Shown: positions 17,912 to 26,496, counted from the first letter of the stretch. The stretch: DNA of 64,000 nucleotides from [Clostridium] scindens (GCF_019597925.1 NZ_CP080442.1:3239501-3303500), one strand, 5' to 3'. Numbers and translations: made by a program. The notes: a model not told the origin generated them from the sequence alone.

Positions 17912-18307
17912 TTAGACTCTTCTGCGCTTCGGCGGACGGCAGCCATTGTGTGGTACCGGAGTAACGTCCTTGATGCTTGTTACGTCGATTCCGCATGCCT
18001 GAAGGGCACGGATTGCTGCTTCTCTACCTGAACCTGGTCCTTTAACCATAACGTCAACTGATTTCAAACCATGTACTAATGCTGCCTTGGCTGCTGTCTC
18101 AGCTGCCATCTGTGCTGCATAAGGGGTAGATTTCCTTGAACCTCTAAATCCCAGACCGCCTGCACTTGCCCATGAAAGAGCATTTCCCTGTGCATCTGTT
18201 AATGTAACGATCGTGTTATTAAAAGATGACTGGATGTGTGCTTGTCCGCGTTCAACGTTTTTCTTGACACGTTTTTTTGTCACTTTCTTTGTAACTTTCT
18301 TTGCCAT
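17912..18307 (-). CDS. rpsK: Small-subunit ribosomal protein S11
   Basis: 131-residue platform protein near the E-site mRNA path. Diagnostic stretches are SSFNNTIVTLTDAQGNALSW and the C-terminal PVPHNGCRPPKRRRV. The N-terminus is lysine-rich (KKVTKKVTKKRVKKN). It follows rpsM by 33 bases. Normal length. Confidence 0.98.
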   Translation of the reverse strand: MAKKVTKKVTKKRVKKNVERGQAHIQSSFNNTIVTLTDAQGNALSWASAGGLGFRGSRKSTPYAAQMAAETAAKAALVHGLKSVDVMVKGPGSGREAAIRALQACGIDVTSIKDVTPVPHNGCRPPKRRRV

Positions 18308-18340
18308 AATAAAACTAACCTACTCTTTCCTTTTTATTGT

Positions 18341-18709
18341 TTATTTCTTCTTGTTTGCTACTGTTCTCTTAGGACCTTTTCTTGTTCTTGCATTCGTCTT
18401 AGTCTTCTGACCACGAACCGGAAGTCCTTTTCTGTGACGGATTCCTCTATAGCATCCGATTTCCTGTAATCTCTTGATGTTCAGAGCGATCTCTCTTCTA
18501 AGATCACCTTCTACCGTCTGGGTCTCATCAATTACTGCGCTGATTTTCTTTACATCTTCATCTGTAAGATCTCTGCAGCGAATGTCAGGATTAACTCCTG
18601 CCTCTGTCAAAATACGGGTTGCGCTTGTTCTGCCAATTCCATAAATATAAGTTAATCCGATTTCAACACGTTTGTCTCTTGGTAAGTCTACACCTGCAAT
18701 ACGAGCCAT
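18341..18709 (-). CDS. rpsM: Small-subunit ribosomal protein S13
   Basis: 122-residue head protein contacting the A/P-site tRNAs and L5/L31. MARIAGVDLPRDKRVEIGLT opens the protein and GLPVRGQKTKTNARTRKGP is its basic tail. ATG 18709 follows GGAGG by 8 bases; the in-frame Met five codons upstream overlaps that site and is rejected. A 308-base structured spacer separates it from rpmJ upstream. Confidence 0.98.
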   Translation of the reverse strand: MARIAGVDLPRDKRVEIGLTYIYGIGRTSATRILTEAGVNPDIRCRDLTDEDVKKISAVIDETQTVEGDLRREIALNIKRLQEIGCYRGIRHRKGLPVRGQKTKTNARTRKGPKRTVANKKK

Positions 18710-18724
18710 GTGATTTTCCTCCAC

Positions 18725-19017
18725 TTTCTGTTTTCTTGGTTGTTGCGCTCAGACGCGCCGCGTAAGATTCGCGCACGTCTTAAAAGTTTACATATCGTCT
18801 TTAATAGGGGCTTGCGCTTTGCTCGCCCAGGTACGTTTCGGTATCCGTACCCTTTCCGGCCACCGTATATCCATAGATACCCGGTAATGACGGGCCGGCA
18901 TTATAAGCAATATACGAGGAGTCTCACCGGCTAAAGGTGTTTCCTTGTATATTTCAAATAGTCTACACGCTTCCTGGCGTGTCTACTATCAGCCGCCTAA
19001 ATAATGTTCGCACAAAC
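18725..19017 (-). other. Highly structured spacer between rpmJ and rpsM
   Basis: No gene in about 300 bases. At least five consecutive inverted repeats are visible: AGACG/CGTCT (about 18750-18775), GGTACG/CGTACC (about 18831-18852), CCGGCC/GGCCGG (about 18857-18896), ATATACGAGGA/TCCTTGTATAT (about 18910-18952) enclosing CACC/GGTG, and ACACGC/GCGTGT (about 18965-18985). Such a run inside a ribosomal protein operon suggests a regulatory or processed mRNA segment. Confidence 0.6.
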
Positions 19018-19131
19018 TTAGCCCTGACGCTGTTTATGCTTTGGATTTTCGCAGATTATGCGAACGCTTCCTTTTCTCTTAATTACTTTGCATTTTTCGC
19101 AAATTGGTTTTACTGATGATCTAACCTTCAC
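19018..19131 (-). CDS. rpmJ: Large-subunit ribosomal protein L36, GTG start
   Basis: 37-residue zinc-binding protein. Cysteines in CEKC plus a later Cys and His (IICENPKH) give the CCCH zinc site of the C+ form. The GTG at 19131 is the start: AAAGGAGG lies 7 bases upstream and translation from it gives the family's MKVRSSVKPICEKC opening. Upstream in-frame residues are not homologous. Separated from infA by 143 bases. Confidence 0.96.
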   Translation of the reverse strand: MKVRSSVKPICEKCKVIKRKGSVRIICENPKHKQRQG

Positions 19132-19274
19132 GTCAAATCCTCCTTTCATCCATTGCTCTGCCTTAAAGTTCCACGCTTTCCAGTCATTAAAAGTGCAACA
19201 AAAGTAAAAGCACCCAGAAACGCGCTTATACATTATAGCACTCTTGATCAAGCAAAGTCAATAGATATTTTCCA

Positions 19275-19493
19275 TTATTTATCTCTCCAGATAATCCTTC
19301 CCTTTGAAAGGTCATATGGGGATAATTCCAATGTAACTTTATCTCCCGGCAATATCTTGATGAAGTTCATACGCAGCTTGCCGCTGATATGGGCCAGCAC
19401 CTGATGGCCATTCTCCAATTCCACCTGGAACATCGCGTTTGGCAATTTTTCTACTACAGTTCCTTCGATTTCAATTACGTCAGCTTTTGACAT
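19275..19493 (-). CDS. infA: Translation initiation factor IF-1
   Basis: 72-residue OB-fold protein that occupies the ribosomal A site during initiation together with IF-2 and IF-3. The sequence is typical: MSKADVIEIEGTVVEKLPNA at the start, GHQVLAHISGKLRMN in the centre and the YDLSKGRI tail. Lies 13 bases after the KOW-domain gene, the usual clostridial position. Confidence 0.98.
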   Translation of the reverse strand: MSKADVIEIEGTVVEKLPNAMFQVELENGHQVLAHISGKLRMNFIKILPGDKVTLELSPYDLSKGRIIWRDK

Positions 19494-19506
19494 ATCTTAA
19501 ATCCTC

Positions 19507-19758
19507 CTATCTCTCTTCTTCCTTACTAAATTCTTTAAGTATCCGTTTAATTGCTACATCATCACAAGCGGCGACATCCTGTTTCCTGCATATAGCCTGG
19601 ACATGCTTTTTCTTCTTCTTTTTCAGATGTCCCAAGGTTCTAATTCTGCCATCCGCTAAATATACATATGTCTCATCGACGTCTATTATAACGTAAACCT
19701 TTCCTGCGTCATGACCCGCTTTTGATTTTGCCAGCATTCCTATTTCGTATCTGTCCAT
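19507..19758 (-). CDS. KOW-domain RNA-binding protein (L14e-like)
   Basis: An 83-residue protein related to the KOW fold of eukaryal/archaeal L14e/L27e. The N-terminus (IGMLAKSKAGHDAGKVYVII) carries the KOW signature and a run of six lysines sits at about 46-51. It is conserved between map and infA in many Clostridia, but I know of no established function. Likely ribosome- or rRNA-associated, by position and charge. 16 bases after map and 13 before infA. Confidence 0.85.
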   Translation of the reverse strand: MDRYEIGMLAKSKAGHDAGKVYVIIDVDETYVYLADGRIRTLGHLKKKKKKHVQAICRKQDVAACDDVAIKRILKEFSKEEER

Positions 19759-19774
19759 CCTGCGTCCTCTTAAA

Positions 19775-20530
19775 TCACTTTGATAAGGTCAAAAGTTTGG
19801 GTTCGTTATCTGTGATCAATACCGTATTTTCATAATGAGCCGACAGGGAATGGTCTCTTGTCACGACCGTCCAGTCATCATCCAGCCAGTCGACTTCCCA
19901 GGTTCCTGCATTAATCATGGGCTCTATGGCAAGCGTCATTCCGCTTTTGAGCTTCACGCCCTTCCTGTTCATCTCATAGTTCGGTATCTCCGGGGCCTCG
20001 TGAAGGGCCGTGCCGATTCCGTGCCCGCACAAGTCGCGGACGACTCCGTAACCCTTTTCACTGGCGTATCTGCCAATTGCTGCCGAAATATCAAATAGAT
20101 AATTGCCTTCTTTGGCATATTTTATACCTTCAAAGAAACTTTCCCTTGTCACTTTAATCAAGTCTTCTGCTTCTTTGCTGATCTCTCCGATGCCGTAAGT
20201 CCTTGCGGCATCGGAATGATAGCCCTTATAGATCACGCCTGCATCCAGGCTGACCACATCGCCGTCCTGAAGGATGCGGTGCCTGTCAGGAATTCCATGG
20301 ACCACCTCGTCATTCACTGACACGCAGATGGAAGCTGGATATCCATTATAATCAAGGAAAGATGGGATGCACCCATAACTCCTTATGACTTCCTCTCCCA
20401 GCTGATCTATATCCATGGTACTCATTCCCGGATGCAGGGCCTTTGCTAGTTCATCATGAACAATCTCTAATATACGTCCGGCTTCTGTCATTAATTCAAT
20501 TTCTCTGGCCGATTTTATAGTGATTGGCAT
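19775..20530 (-). CDS. map: Methionine aminopeptidase, type I
   Basis: 251-residue metalloprotease that removes initiator Met from nascent chains. Metal ligands are in the expected order: Asp of VSLDAGVIYKGYHSDAARTY (two aspartates), His of CGHGIGTALHEAPEIPNY, Glu of LAIEPMINAG and Glu of HYENTVLI. There is no N-terminal zinc-finger extension. Lies 4 bases after adk. Normal length. Confidence 0.97.
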   Translation of the reverse strand: MPITIKSAREIELMTEAGRILEIVHDELAKALHPGMSTMDIDQLGEEVIRSYGCIPSFLDYNGYPASICVSVNDEVVHGIPDRHRILQDGDVVSLDAGVIYKGYHSDAARTYGIGEISKEAEDLIKVTRESFFEGIKYAKEGNYLFDISAAIGRYASEKGYGVVRDLCGHGIGTALHEAPEIPNYEMNRKGVKLKSGMTLAIEPMINAGTWEVDWLDDDWTVVTRDHSLSAHYENTVLITDNEPKLLTLSK

Positions 20531-20534
20531 GTTC

Positions 20535-21179
20535 CTACGCTCCTAATATCTCTACAATTGCCTGGAATACATCATCAATGTCTACCGTACCATCAACGGT
20601 CTTAAGGATTCCGGCTTTTGTATAGTAGTCGATCAGTGGCTGTGTCTGCTCATGGTACACATTCAGACGCTTCGTTACCGTCTCCGGCTTGTCATCATCA
20701 CGCAGAATCAATTCTTTGCCGCATACATCGCAGATACCCTCCGCCTTTGTGGGGGCATACTCGAGATGGTATGTAGCGCCGCATCCTACGCACGCACGGC
20801 GTCCTGACATACGGCGTACGATATTTTCATCCGGCACGTCGACATCAATCGCATAATCCATCTTTTCTCCCAGGTCTGTAAGCGCCTTATCGAGTGCCTC
20901 CGCCTGCGGTATCGTCCTCGGGAACCCGTCCAGCACGTATCCGTTCTTGCAGTCCTCCTGCTTTACGCGGTCCACGACAAGATCTACCACCAGCTCGTCG
21001 GGTACCAGAAGTCCCTGGTCCATGTACGTCTTGGCTTTTTTGCCCAATTCCGTTCCATTCTTAATATTCGCTCTGAAGATGTCGCCTGTTGAAATATGAG
21101 GAATACCATACTTTGCGGCAATTTTCTTTGCCTGAGTTCCTTTGCCCGCTCCTGGCGCGCCTAACATGATTATTTTCAT
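20535..21179 (-). CDS. adk: Adenylate kinase
   Basis: 214-residue enzyme for ATP + AMP = 2 ADP. P-loop GAPGAGKGTQAK (residues 7-18), NMP-binding region with DGFPRTIPQAEAL, and a LID domain with four cysteines (CVGC, CDVC) that bind zinc, as in Gram-positive enzymes. Follows secY by 56 bases across a hairpin; the secY-adk-map order is classical. Confidence 0.98.
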   Translation of the reverse strand: MKIIMLGAPGAGKGTQAKKIAAKYGIPHISTGDIFRANIKNGTELGKKAKTYMDQGLLVPDELVVDLVVDRVKQEDCKNGYVLDGFPRTIPQAEALDKALTDLGEKMDYAIDVDVPDENIVRRMSGRRACVGCGATYHLEYAPTKAEGICDVCGKELILRDDDKPETVTKRLNVYHEQTQPLIDYYTKAGILKTVDGTVDIDDVFQAIVEILGA

Positions 21180-21197
21180 ATACGTTCCTCCTTATAG

Positions 21198-21235
21198 CAT
21201 TTTAACCCGCGAAAAAAATCCCGCGAGTCAAAATG
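21198..21235 (-). other. Intercistronic hairpin between secY and adk
   Basis: On the minus-strand RNA, CATTTTGACTCGCG pairs with CGCGGGTTAAAATG using two G-U wobbles, with a U-rich loop. No T tract follows, so it is more likely a processing or stability element than a terminator. Confidence 0.6.
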
Positions 21236-22552
21236 TTAGTTATTTAAAAATCCCTTGTAGTTACGTACAAGCATCTGTGATTCAATTTGCTTCAGAGTCT
21301 CCAATACTACACTGACAATAATGATGAGGGAAGTGCCGCCAAATGATACCTTGGCTCCCAGCCATCCATTAAAGAGAATTGGGACAACCTGTACAAGTAC
21401 AAGTCCGCATGCTCCGATAAAGATAATGTAGTTCAGAATCTTTGTCAGATATTCAACCGTTGGCTTGCCCGGACGTATTCCAGGGATGAATCCGCCGCTC
21501 TTCTTCATATTATTCGCGATCTCCAGCGGATTGAATGTAATTGAAGTATAAAAATATGCGAAGAATACTGTCAGCACGATATACAGGAGCAAGCCCCATG
21601 TATACTTAAGCTGTTCCGGATTGCACCAGTTGCTCTGGTTTAATCCGCGCAGAATCTCGCTGCCGATTCCCGATCCGTTGCCTTTCCCCATAAAGGAAGC
21701 AATCACTACCGGGAACTGCATCAATGATGATGCGAAGATAATCGGAATTACGCCTGCCGTATTGACTTTCAGCGGAATGTTCGTTGACTGTCCGCCGTAG
21801 GTTCTTCTTCCGACTACTTTCTGGGAATACTGCACTGCGATCCTTCGCTCACCGCTCTGGAGAATAACAACGAATACGACGAGTGCTACGATAATCGCCA
21901 ATATGATCACAACTGCAAGTGCTGCTGATGCGATCGGCTTGCCCTTTACAAACTGTTCGAACAATGAAGTCATATCGCTTGGTATTCGTGATATGATATT
22001 GATTACCAGCACGATGGAAATACCATTTCCAACGCCTTTTTCCGTGATTCTCTCGCCAATCCACATCAGGAATGCGGAGCCGGCCGTAAGTGTCAGAACT
22101 ACAATTGCCGCGTTCACAAAATTATATTCTACCAGAAGTCCCTGGCGGCCAAACCCTACTGCCATCGCAAGGGATTCGATCAATGCCAGCGCGACTGTTA
22201 GATAACGCGTGATCGCAACAATCTTTTTCCGTCCATCTTCCCCTTCCTTTTGCATCTCTTCCAGTTTTGGAATCGCAATCGTAAGAAGCTGCATAATGAT
22301 GGATGAAGTAATGTATGGCGTGATACTCAGAGCAAATATTGACATCTGCTCAAAAGAGCCACCGGTGAAAGCGTTAAACAAGTTAAACGCCTCACCAGTG
22401 TTCTGTGCAAAAAATTGCTGAATATAATTGGAGTCTACCCCCGGTGTTGGCAACTGTGATCCAATTCTTATTACGATTAACATCAAAAACGTATATCCGA
22501 TCTTCTTGCGAATATCTTTGATATGAAATGCCTTTCGGAATGTCTCTAACAT
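21236..22552 (-). CDS. secY: Protein translocase subunit SecY
   Basis: 438-residue channel of the Sec translocon with ten membrane helices. Conserved features include the periplasmic plug region after helix 1 (RIGSQLPTPGVD), GERITEKGVGNGISI, the cytoplasmic C4-C5 loop with RRIAVQYSQK and GIRPGKPTVEYL. The start ATG overlaps the rplO stop by one base. Normal length. Confidence 0.98.
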   Translation of the reverse strand: MLETFRKAFHIKDIRKKIGYTFLMLIVIRIGSQLPTPGVDSNYIQQFFAQNTGEAFNLFNAFTGGSFEQMSIFALSITPYITSSIIMQLLTIAIPKLEEMQKEGEDGRKKIVAITRYLTVALALIESLAMAVGFGRQGLLVEYNFVNAAIVVLTLTAGSAFLMWIGERITEKGVGNGISIVLVINIISRIPSDMTSLFEQFVKGKPIASAALAVVIILAIIVALVVFVVILQSGERRIAVQYSQKVVGRRTYGGQSTNIPLKVNTAGVIPIIFASSLMQFPVVIASFMGKGNGSGIGSEILRGLNQSNWCNPEQLKYTWGLLLYIVLTVFFAYFYTSITFNPLEIANNMKKSGGFIPGIRPGKPTVEYLTKILNYIIFIGACGLVLVQVVPILFNGWLGAKVSFGGTSLIIIVSVVLETLKQIESQMLVRNYKGFLNN

Positions 22553-22992
22553 TAGATCACCTCTGCTTTTCCACCTAAAGCCTCAATTTTAGCTGCAGCG
22601 CCTGCGCTGAATGCATTTGCCTGTACGGTAAGCTTCTTTGTCAGTTCGCCGTTTCCAAGGATCTTGACTCCATCCTTTGGATTCTTGACGATGCCCTGCT
22701 CGATCAGCGTATCTACAGAAACAACTGCGTCATTATCAAATACTTCCAGAGCGCTCACATTAATACCAATGATTTCTTTAGAGTTTCTGCAAGTGAACCC
22801 TCTCTTTGGTATTCTTCTATACAATGGCATCTGGCCACCTTCAAAACCAGGTCTTGTTGCTCCTGAACGAGCCTTCTGGCCTTTATGTCCCTTACCGGCT
22901 GTCTTGCCATTTCCAGAACCGTGTCCACGTCCTCTTCTGAAGTTATCATTGTGCTTTGCTCCGTCAGCAGGTCTTAAGTTTGATAAATCCAT
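22552..22992 (-). CDS. rplO: Large-subunit ribosomal protein L15
   Basis: 146-residue late-assembly protein. The glycine/arginine-rich N-terminus (RRGRGHGSGNGKTAGKGHKG) and GFEGGQMPLYRRIPKRGF are diagnostic; the C-terminal half contains GNGELTKKLTVQANAFS. Start follows GGAGG. 30 bases after rpmD. Confidence 0.98.
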   Translation of the reverse strand: MDLSNLRPADGAKHNDNFRRGRGHGSGNGKTAGKGHKGQKARSGATRPGFEGGQMPLYRRIPKRGFTCRNSKEIIGINVSALEVFDNDAVVSVDTLIEQGIVKNPKDGVKILGNGELTKKLTVQANAFSAGAAAKIEALGGKAEVI

Positions 22993-23022
22993 TGTGACAC
23001 CTCCTTATCTGAATTTTTATTA

Positions 23023-23202
23023 CTATGCTTCTTCTACTTTTACCAGGTGAGATACCTGTTTAATCATACCTCTTGTTGCTGCATTGTCTGGCAGTTCAAC
23101 TGTCTTGTTTACTTTTCTCAAGCCTAAAGCTTCTACAGTCTTCTTATGCTTTGGTACAGCACCAATTGTAGATTTCACTAATGTAACCTTTAAATTTGCC
23201 AT
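23023..23202 (-). CDS. rpmD: Large-subunit ribosomal protein L30
   Basis: 59-residue protein. MANLKVTLVKSTIGAVPKHK opens it and TVEALGLRKVNKTVELPDN matches the family's central helix-strand. Start at 23202 follows AAGGAGG by 9 bases. It lies 14 bases after rpsE and 30 before rplO, its usual place in the spc operon. Confidence 0.97.
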   Translation of the reverse strand: MANLKVTLVKSTIGAVPKHKKTVEALGLRKVNKTVELPDNAATRGMIKQVSHLVKVEEA

Positions 23203-23216
23203 CTTAATCTACCTCC

Positions 23217-23726
23217 TTAGCCTAAGATCTCTTCAACAGATTTACCGCGAAGCTTAGCCACTTCTTCCGGAGTCTTAACCTGGCGTAAGCCATCGATTGT
23301 AGCCAGAACTACATTCTGCTTATTGTTGGAGCCAAGAGATTTTGTACGGATATTCTTGATTCCTGCCATCTCGATTACGGCACGCGCCGGACCGCCGGCG
23401 ATTACTCCAGTACCTTCCGGAGCCTTCTTAAGCAGTACGGAAGCGCCTCCGAATTTGCCGATAAAATCATGTGTAATACTTTCATTATCATCCAATGCTA
23501 CAGTGATAAGGTTTTTCGCTGCGTCTTCTTTTCCCTTGCGGATTGCTTCCGGGATTTCCGTCGCTTTTCCCAAGCCTGCACCAACATGGCCATTACCATC
23601 GCCAACAACTACTAAAGCTGTGAATCTCATATTACGGCCACCTTTAACAACTTTGGTTACACGCTTAATTGATACCACTTTTTCATTTAGCTCTAACTGA
23701 CTAGCATCAATACGTTCTTGTTTCAT
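23217..23726 (-). CDS. rpsE: Small-subunit ribosomal protein S5
   Basis: 169-residue protein at the mRNA entry channel. The double-stranded RNA-binding-like N-domain has VKGGRNMRFTALVVVGDGNG, the region where spectinomycin-resistance changes fall in other bacteria (the VKGGR loop is wild-type-like here). The C-domain carries GTGVIAGGPARAVIEMAGI. 14 bases after rplR. Confidence 0.98.
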   Translation of the reverse strand: MKQERIDASQLELNEKVVSIKRVTKVVKGGRNMRFTALVVVGDGNGHVGAGLGKATEIPEAIRKGKEDAAKNLITVALDDNESITHDFIGKFGGASVLLKKAPEGTGVIAGGPARAVIEMAGIKNIRTKSLGSNNKQNVVLATIDGLRQVKTPEEVAKLRGKSVEEILG

Positions 23727-23740
23727 GTGTGCTCCTCCTT

Positions 23741-24109
23741 CTAGAAATTCAATCCAGCTTCTCTTGCTGCGTCTGCTAATGCCTGAATCTTGCCCTGGTA
23801 TATAAAGCCGCCTCTATCAAAGACTACATCCTTAATACCCTTTTCAATTGCCTTTTCGGCAATTACTTTTCCTAAATATGCTGCTGCATCAACGTTGTTA
23901 GTTTTTTCCAATTCTGCCTTCACATCTTTCTGAAGAGTGGAAGCGGAAACCAGAGTATTTCCAACTGTATCGTCAATAATTTGAGCATACATATGATTAT
24001 TGCTTCTAAACACAGCTAAACGTGGGCACTCAGGCGTGCCACTTAAACGGTTACGTATTCTTCTGTGCTTCTTTACGCGAACTTCACTTCTTGATTTTTT
24101 GCTAACCAT
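23741..24109 (-). CDS. rplR: Large-subunit ribosomal protein L18
   Basis: 122-residue 5S rRNA-binding protein. Motifs: KKHRRIRNRLSGTPECPRLA, the VFRSNNHMYAQIID strand and FDRGGFIYQGKIQALADAAR at the C-terminus. ATG 24109 is preferred, 9 bases after AGGAG; a GTG two codons upstream is too close to the site. 17 bases after rplF. Confidence 0.97.
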   Translation of the reverse strand: MVSKKSRSEVRVKKHRRIRNRLSGTPECPRLAVFRSNNHMYAQIIDDTVGNTLVSASTLQKDVKAELEKTNNVDAAAYLGKVIAEKAIEKGIKDVVFDRGGFIYQGKIQALADAAREAGLNF

Positions 24110-24126
24110 TTTCACACTCTCCTTAC

Positions 24127-24669
24127 TTATTTCTTACCAGTCTTACCAACTTTACGTCTAATAACTTCATCAGCATATTTAATACCTTTGCCCTTGTATG
24201 GCTCAGGTCTTCTCTTATCTCTGATTTCAGCTGCGTATTGGCCTACTTTTTCTTTATCGATACCCTTAACGATAATTTTGTTCTGTCCTTCCATTACCGT
24301 CTCAACGCCTTCTGGGTCAATCATCTCTACTGGGTGAGAGTATCCAAGACTTAATGTCAACTTGTTTCCTGATTTTGCTGCTCTATATCCAACACCGTTT
24401 ACTTCCAGAACCTTCTGGTATCCGTCTGTAACGCCAACAACCATGTTGTTGATCAGTGTTCTTGTAAGACCATGAAGAGATTTCATCTTCTTTAAGTCGT
24501 TCGGTCTTGTTACAACAATTTCGTCGCCTTCCTGCTTGATTTCCATCTCTACCGGAAGTTCTTTTTCAAGTGTTCCCTTTGGACCTTTTACAGTCACTTT
24601 GTTATTCTCTGCAATCTCAACAGTTACTCCTGCTGGAACTGCGATTGGCAGTCTTCCTATACGTGACAT
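24127..24669 (-). CDS. rplF: Large-subunit ribosomal protein L6
   Basis: 180-residue protein at the factor-binding site. Two homologous domains: N-terminal with MSRIGRLPIAVPAGVTV and C-terminal with the signature PEPYKGKGIKYADEVIRRKVGK. Start behind GGAGG. Its 5' spacer to rpsH is unusually long (241 bases) and repeat-rich. Confidence 0.98.
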   Translation of the reverse strand: MSRIGRLPIAVPAGVTVEIAENNKVTVKGPKGTLEKELPVEMEIKQEGDEIVVTRPNDLKKMKSLHGLTRTLINNMVVGVTDGYQKVLEVNGVGYRAAKSGNKLTLSLGYSHPVEMIDPEGVETVMEGQNKIIVKGIDKEKVGQYAAEIRDKRRPEPYKGKGIKYADEVIRRKVGKTGKK

Positions 24670-24689
24670 ACCTTTTCCTCCTTAACTTA

Positions 24690-24910
24690 AATTCTCGGAA
24701 GAGCGGCTTTGTGTGGCTCTTCTGTTTTCAGTTACTTCTTTGTTTGTTTTGATTATTTTTTTATACAGCTACATGTTCCGTGCGCCTAGGCTTAGGAAAC
24801 TGTTGGAAGTTCTTCTCGCTAAGCTCGATAATACCTCGCTAAGCTCCAAGAACGGTCTTCTCACTAAGTTCATCCCGCGCTTCGCTTGGGATTCTCTAAG
24901 TGTTCAGTAC
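24690..24910 (-). repeat. Repeat-bearing spacer between rpsH and rplF (CTTAGCGAG element)
   Basis: No gene. A hairpin GAAGAGC/GCTCTTC lies at about 24699-24723. On the minus strand the degenerate 12-mer GAGCTTAGCGAG recurs (complements of 24815-24826, 24835-24846, 24860-24871 and a weaker copy at 24895-24906). GTTCTT/AAGAAC closes a hairpin over the first two copies. Parts of this block recur almost unchanged at 25339-25413. Confidence 0.7.
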
Positions 24911-25312
24911 CTACCATACGTAGCAGAGTACTTCTCCGCCTACGCCCAGTTTTCTTGCTTCTTTGTCTGTGATTACGCCATGGTTTGTTGAGATGATTGC
25001 TGTTCCAAGTCCGCCGAATACCTTCGGTACGTCAGCGCTTCCAGCGTAAACACGAAGTCCTGGCTTAGAGATTCTCTTAAGTCCCGTGATTACCTTCTCG
25101 TTCTTATCTGCGCCGTATTTCAGCGTAATACGGATGGTCTTGAATATTCCATCTTCGATGATGTCATATTTCTCAATATATCCTTCATCCAGTAAGATGC
25201 TAGCGATAGCAAGCTTCATCTTAGATGATGGTACATCTACTGTATCATGTTTAGCAGTATTTGCATTACGGATTCTTGTAAGCATATCTGCGATTGGATC
25301 ACTCATAGTCAT
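24911..25312 (-). CDS. rpsH: Small-subunit ribosomal protein S8
   Basis: 133-residue primary 16S-binding protein. MSDPIADMLTRIRNANTAKH is the classic start and LGTAIISTNHGVITDKEARK the C-terminal RNA-binding signature. In enteric bacteria S8 represses the spc operon; whether it does so here is unknown. Flanked on both sides by spacers with the same repeat. Confidence 0.98.
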   Translation of the reverse strand: MTMSDPIADMLTRIRNANTAKHDTVDVPSSKMKLAIASILLDEGYIEKYDIIEDGIFKTIRITLKYGADKNEKVITGLKRISKPGLRVYAGSADVPKVFGGLGTAIISTNHGVITDKEARKLGVGGEVLCYVW

Positions 25313-25334
25313 TTGTCCTATACCTCCTTCATTA

Positions 25335-25413
25335 TGAAGTTCTCTTCACTAACGCTCAGAGAACGGCCTGCTCACTAAGTTCGGCTCCGCCTCTCTAAGT
25401 GTTCAGTGCCTAC
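25335..25413 (-). repeat. Second copy of the CTTAGCGAG element, between rpsZ and rpsH
   Basis: GTTCTC/GAGAAC forms a hairpin (about 25339-25362). The following 22 bases (25361-25382) match 24850-24871 with two differences, and 25393-25413 matches 24895-24915 with one. The repeat runs into the end of rpsZ. Confidence 0.75.
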
Positions 25414-25595
25414 CAACTAGCCTTTTTAACGCCTGGAATCTGTCCTTTATATGCCAGTTCGCGGAAGCAAACACGGCAGATGCCATATTTTCTCAAATAT
25501 GCATGTGGACGTCCACAGATTCTGCAACGATTGTATTCTCTTGTAGAGAATTTCTGCTTGCGCTGCTGTTTTAATTTCATCGCTGTCTTAGCCAT
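25410..25595 (-). CDS. rpsZ: Small-subunit ribosomal protein S14, zinc-binding type Z
   Basis: 61-residue short S14 with the zinc ribbon CRICGRPHAYLRKYGICRVC, as in Gram-positive bacteria. MAKTAMKLKQQRKQKFSTR is a typical start. The final residues (PGVKKASW) are canonical, though the gene end overlaps the repeat element. 11 bases after rplE. Confidence 0.98.
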   Translation of the reverse strand: MAKTAMKLKQQRKQKFSTREYNRCRICGRPHAYLRKYGICRVCFRELAYKGQIPGVKKASW

Positions 25596-25606
25596 AATTT
25601 ACCTCC

Positions 25607-26146
25607 TTATTTTGTAAATGGCATGTTGAACTGTGCTAGCAATTCACGCGCCTCTTCGTCTGTTTTTGCAGTCGTGACAAAGATTACATCCATTCCTCTT
25701 ACCTTGTCAACCTTATCATACTCGATCTCCGGGAAGATAAGCTGCTCTTTGATGCCGAGGGCATAATTTCCTCTTCCGTCAAATGCGTTAGGGTTAACGC
25801 CTCTGAAGTCACGTACACGAGGCAGGGCGAGGTTGATCAGACGATCAACGAACTCATACATCTTCTCTCCACGTAATGTAACCTTGCATCCGATTGGCAT
25901 ACCTTCTCTTAACTTGAAGTTAGCAACGGACTTCTTTGCCTTGCAAATAACTGCCTTCTGACCTGTAATCTTCTCAAGATCAGCAACTGCTGAATCTAAA
26001 AGCTTAGCATTATCTTTTGCTTCGCCAACTCCCATGTTGATAACAACCTTTTCGAGTTTTGGCACTTCCATAATATTTTTATAACCGAACTTTTTAGTCA
26101 ATGCGTCAACGATTTCGTTCTGGTATTGTTCTTTCAGTCTACTCAA
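25607..26146 (-). CDS. rplE: Large-subunit ribosomal protein L5
   Basis: 179-residue central protuberance protein binding 5S rRNA and the P-site tRNA. Motifs: IMEVPKLEKVVINMGVGEA, GMPIGCKVTLRGEKMYEF and RDFRGVNPNAFDGRGNYALG. Start follows GGAGG. 23 bases after rplX. Confidence 0.98.
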   Translation of the reverse strand: MSRLKEQYQNEIVDALTKKFGYKNIMEVPKLEKVVINMGVGEAKDNAKLLDSAVADLEKITGQKAVICKAKKSVANFKLREGMPIGCKVTLRGEKMYEFVDRLINLALPRVRDFRGVNPNAFDGRGNYALGIKEQLIFPEIEYDKVDKVRGMDVIFVTTAKTDEEARELLAQFNMPFTK

Positions 26147-26169
26147 AGCACTGGACCTCCTTCCTCAAA

Positions 26170-26481
26170 TTAATCAATTACTTCGCCTGTTGATTTTGCG
26201 TAACGAACCTTCTTGTCACCATCCATCTTGATGCCCACTCTGGTTGCTTTTCCCTTGTGAACATACATTACGTTGGAAATATCGATAGGTCCTTCTTGAT
26301 GAATGATGCCGCCATTTTGATTGGAAGCACTTGGTTTCGTGTGCTTTGTCAGCATGTTGACTCCTTCAACAACAACCTTACCATCTTTCTGGTCAATGGC
26401 AATAACCTTGCCTTCTTTGTCTTTATCTTTTCCAGCGATCACCTTTACAGTGTCGCCCTTTTTGATTTTTAACATAGACAT
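26170..26481 (-). CDS. rplX: Large-subunit ribosomal protein L24
   Basis: 103-residue assembly initiator with an N-terminal KOW motif (KKGDTVKVIAGKDKDKEGKV). The central VVEGVNMLTKHTKPS stretch is family-typical. The start at 26481 (MSMLKIKKG) lies 10 bases after GGAGG; the second Met is also possible. 15 bases after rplN. Confidence 0.97.
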   Translation of the reverse strand: MSMLKIKKGDTVKVIAGKDKDKEGKVIAIDQKDGKVVVEGVNMLTKHTKPSASNQNGGIIHQEGPIDISNVMYVHKGKATRVGIKMDGDKKVRYAKSTGEVID

Positions 26482-26496
26482 CTTTCGCGCACCTCC

